Positions 54,722-56,157 of a stretch of 56,157 bases of DNA are shown here, piece by piece (the stretch's first letter is position 1; each line of letters begins with the position of its first letter). The notes beneath the pieces are model-generated. The model did no database searches. It had not been told where the DNA came from and worked only from the letters and a program-made list of their open reading frames with translations. The translations under genes were made by a program, and so were the position numbers. The DNA comes from Rickettsia typhi (lineage in GTDB: Bacteria; Pseudomonadota; Alphaproteobacteria; Rickettsiales; UBA1997), in assembly GCA_945865905.1 (NCBI GenBank), contig CAMBFC010000008.1:1-56157 (forward strand). The letters are read 5' to 3'.

Positions 54722-54834
54722 GAACTTTCTTCACCCGCAAAAAATAGTGGTCGATAAAGCTACGCCTCAGCAATAAATTCTATCAACGGTGATGTTGGCA
54801 CTGTAAATTTCAAGCAGATTCAAGAGTAAATTTT

Positions 54835-55095
54835 TTAGTTGTAAATTTCACGCCGATGCCCAATCTCAACAACGCTCACTATCAGTTTTTCATCTTCTTT
54901 GGTGCAAATCAGGCGATAATCCCCTACCCTAAATTTATAATAACCTCCAAATTCTCCCACTAGCGCCTCTAGATAAGCCGAAGGATTTATCATTAGTTTA
55001 GTTAAAATCGCTTTTTTCAATCTCGACTGAACTTGCTTATCCAAATCGTTAATTTGTTTTTGCGCTTTTTTGGTAAAAATTATTTTCCAAGCCAT
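54835..55095 (-). CDS. RelE/ParE-superfamily toxin
   Basis: The 86-residue product has the family layout: FTKKAQKQINDLDKQVQSRL, a central helix, GEFGGYYKFRVGDYRLICTK and the C-terminal EIGHRREIYN. The pattern YYKFRVGDYRLI is the RelE/ParE core, and HRREIYN the typical C-terminal strand. Whether it cleaves mRNA (RelE) or targets gyrase (ParE) is not decided by sequence alone, but HRxxIY is the RelE type. Its ATG overlaps the stop of the antitoxin gene by one base (TAATG). Confidence 0.88.
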   Translation of the reverse strand: MAWKIIFTKKAQKQINDLDKQVQSRLKKAILTKLMINPSAYLEALVGEFGGYYKFRVGDYRLICTKEDEKLIVSVVEIGHRREIYN

Positions 55096-55328
55096 TAATC
55101 AATATTTTTAAAAACTTCATCAAATGAGACAAAGTCGTTATTGACTCGGGCAGCTTTTAAAGTTTTTCTAGCATTCAACATATCTTCCATATCTTGAGAA
55201 TTAGCGCCCAGAACAATCTCTAAGCCCTTTTTTATATAATAGGTTTTTGATCTGCCTTCAAATTCTGCAACCTTTTCAAGCTTGCGAGCTAATTTCTCAT
55301 CGATGTGAGCAGAAACATTGACTTTCAT
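55095..55328 (-). CDS. Ribbon-helix-helix antitoxin of the RelB/ParD type
   Basis: The 77-residue product begins MKVNVSAHIDEKLARKLEKV, with the ribbon-helix-helix pattern of a DNA-binding dimer, followed by EGRSKTYYIKKGLEIVLG and an acidic C-terminal tail that would wrap the toxin. It is coupled to the toxin gene by a TAATG overlap. It should repress the operon; no operator is obvious. The 55329-55575 gap upstream holds nothing recognised except the hairpin at its right end. Confidence 0.85.
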   Translation of the reverse strand: MKVNVSAHIDEKLARKLEKVAEFEGRSKTYYIKKGLEIVLGANSQDMEDMLNARKTLKAARVNNDFVSFDEVFKNID

Positions 55329-55537
55329 ATTTACTTAAACATTAAATTGTTATTCTTAGTTATTTTACTAACTTTACTAAAAATAGTCAAGTATGGGTTT
55401 TGATCATTTTAAATCCGCCTTCACAACTTTTGCTAATAATTTATGAAAAACGATTATATTATCGCGTATCTTGTAATACCATTTCCACAAATAAAAACCA
55501 CACTACCCCATTGACATAACAACCAAAACCATTTACT

Positions 55538-55575
55538 AATTATAATAAATTATATCAAACAAATTTATTATAATT
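55538..55575 (+). repeat. Perfect 14-base inverted repeat abutting the transposase start
   Basis: AATTATAATAAATT (55538-55551) and AATTTATTATAATT (55562-55575) are exact inverted arms with a 10-base loop. The second arm ends at the base before the transposase ATG, so it may hide the ribosome site and limit transposase translation. It may also be part of the element's left end; the true IS end cannot be fixed here. Confidence 0.55.
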
Positions 55576-56079
55576 ATGCCTTCAAGCACAAAATTAATAG
55601 ATCAAAACCTATTTGATCAAGCGGTTAGTGAGTTGCAAGCCATTGGAAAATATGCAAAAACGGCAATAAAACTACAATCAATTATAAGCAGCAAAGAACA
55701 TAATATTTTACAAACTGCCAAATTTTTAGGCCTCGATAGAACATCCATCATACGATGGATAAAAAGATTTAAAAAAGATGGCATAGTGGGCTTGGAAGAT
55801 AAAGACGGAAGGGGTAGAAAATCTATTTTTACGAAAGAAATTAAAATAGAATTAAAAAAAATTATTGAGCATGATCACTGCGTAACTTTAAAAAAATTAA
55901 AAATAGAAATAGAGAAAAAATTTAACATTAAATGTTCTAAATCAGCTCTTCATAATCAGGTTAGGATTCTTGGGTATAGAAATATCACTGGAAGACCTCA
56001 ACACTATAAACAAGACGAAGAGAAGCTGGTGGAATTTAAAAAAAAAGCTAATAGAAATCAAAGGACAAAATCCAAATAA
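55576..56079 (+). CDS. IS630-family transposase, first frame
   Basis: The 167-residue first frame contains a helix-turn-helix (NILQTAKFLGLDRTSIIRWI), RFKKDGIVGLEDKDGRGRKS and the second helix-turn-helix region with KCSKSALHNQVRILGYRN. This is the N-terminal DNA-binding part of IS630/Tc1-type transposases. The catalytic part is in the next frame, reached after an A9 run at 56038-56046. The frame ends at 56079. Confidence 0.88.
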   Translation: MPSSTKLIDQNLFDQAVSELQAIGKYAKTAIKLQSIISSKEHNILQTAKFLGLDRTSIIRWIKRFKKDGIVGLEDKDGRGRKSIFTKEIKIELKKIIEHDHCVTLKKLKIEIEKKFNIKCSKSALHNQVRILGYRNITGRPQHYKQDEEKLVEFKKKANRNQRTKSK

Positions 56080-56157
56080 ACCAATTTTATTTTTTGATGA
56101 ATCGAGATTTGGAACTAAAACAAAAACTGGACTCGGCTGGTTTTTAAAAGGAAGCAG
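56045..56157 (+). mobile_element. IS630 transposase catalytic part, second frame, cut by the window edge
   Basis: This frame reads KLIEIKGQNPNKPILFFDES, with the first catalytic Asp of the DDE/DDD domain in FFDESRFGT, and runs off the right edge. It lies +1 to the first frame, joined at TTTAAAAAAAAAGC. Nine A residues favour transcriptional slippage that could fuse the two; a simple disabling mutation is also possible. Confidence 0.8.

Noticed and set aside
54758..54829. Short open tail SYASAINSINGDVGTVNF and a stop upstream of the toxin-antitoxin pair
   Set aside because: It looks slightly protein-like but is only 24 codons, closed by a stop just upstream and without a start, so it could be a gene relic or chance. 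I cannot support a feature.
54801..54850. TGTAAATTTCA occurring twice about 38 bases apart
   Set aside because: One copy is the end of the toxin gene; an 11-base AT-rich match at this distance is expected by chance.
1..56157. CRISPR arrays, prophage modules or riboswitches
   Set aside because: No regularly spaced repeats, cas-like proteins, phage structural genes or recognisable aptamer motifs were found on reading the window.

Overview
The window is visibly AT-rich, densely packed chromosomal DNA from an alphaproteobacterium. The best fit is a Rickettsiales-type or similar host-associated lineage. Supporting signs are the rpmF-plsX-fabH and zapA-6S-ygfA neighbourhoods, a short alphaproteobacterial-type ProS, nuoABC, gltA, a VirB4 type IV secretion ATPase, two ankyrin-repeat proteins, three Fic loci, two toxin-antitoxin pairs and an IS630 element. 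Biosynthetic genes (argJ, aroQ, dapA, panC, a TDH-type threonine dehydrogenase) are kept, which is more than the most reduced intracellular Rickettsiales usually retain. The exact lineage is inference.

Region by region: 0-1 kb holds a radical-SAM (RlmN-like) gene broken by a one-base frameshift. 1.3-4.5 kb runs argJ, a coiled-coil protein, zapA, 6S RNA, 5-formyl-THF cyclo-ligase and HU with a clear terminator. 4.6-4.8 kb carries tRNA-Val and tRNA-Asp. 4.8-9.8 kb (minus strand) has a RhuM-Fic fusion and the rpmF-plsX-fabH lipid/ribosome operon with an ankyrin gene at its tail. 9.9-12.4 kb (plus) is a BamE-like lipoprotein, a second small lipoprotein, an HTTM/VKGC-like membrane enzyme and a DCC thiol-disulfide protein, all tightly packed. 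12.4-18.8 kb has lpxC, tkt, pssA, aroQ and two tandem prepilin-like proteins, followed by tRNA-Ala. 18.9-27.8 kb (minus) is tdh, purB, pepF, an RNA m5U methyltransferase, murJ, a small membrane protein and nuoCBA. 27.9-37.2 kb is dapA, mnmA, gltA, virB4, a Cys-repeat lipoprotein, dgt and rluD. 37.2-45.7 kb is a second ankyrin protein, an ABC exporter, a CDGSH Fe-S protein, a membrane coiled-coil protein, panC, ccmA, a serine esterase and proS.

From about 45.6 kb to the right edge the content is accessory. A Fic gene and a paired palindrome sit between two copies of the 3' end of proS. After them come a YefM-YoeB module whose antitoxin has an early stop codon, a decayed class III Fic gene with a decayed upstream partner, a 2127-residue coiled-coil protein with its own promoter, a RelE/ParE-type toxin-antitoxin pair and the left part of an IS630-family transposase split by an A9 run. 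This is an island of host-interaction and selfish modules, some intact and some decaying.

The strongest candidates for undescribed biology are the giant coiled-coil protein, the lipoprotein-HTTM-DCC operon, the Cys-repeat lipoprotein translationally coupled to virB4, and the fic cassette that appears to have reshaped the 3' end of proS.
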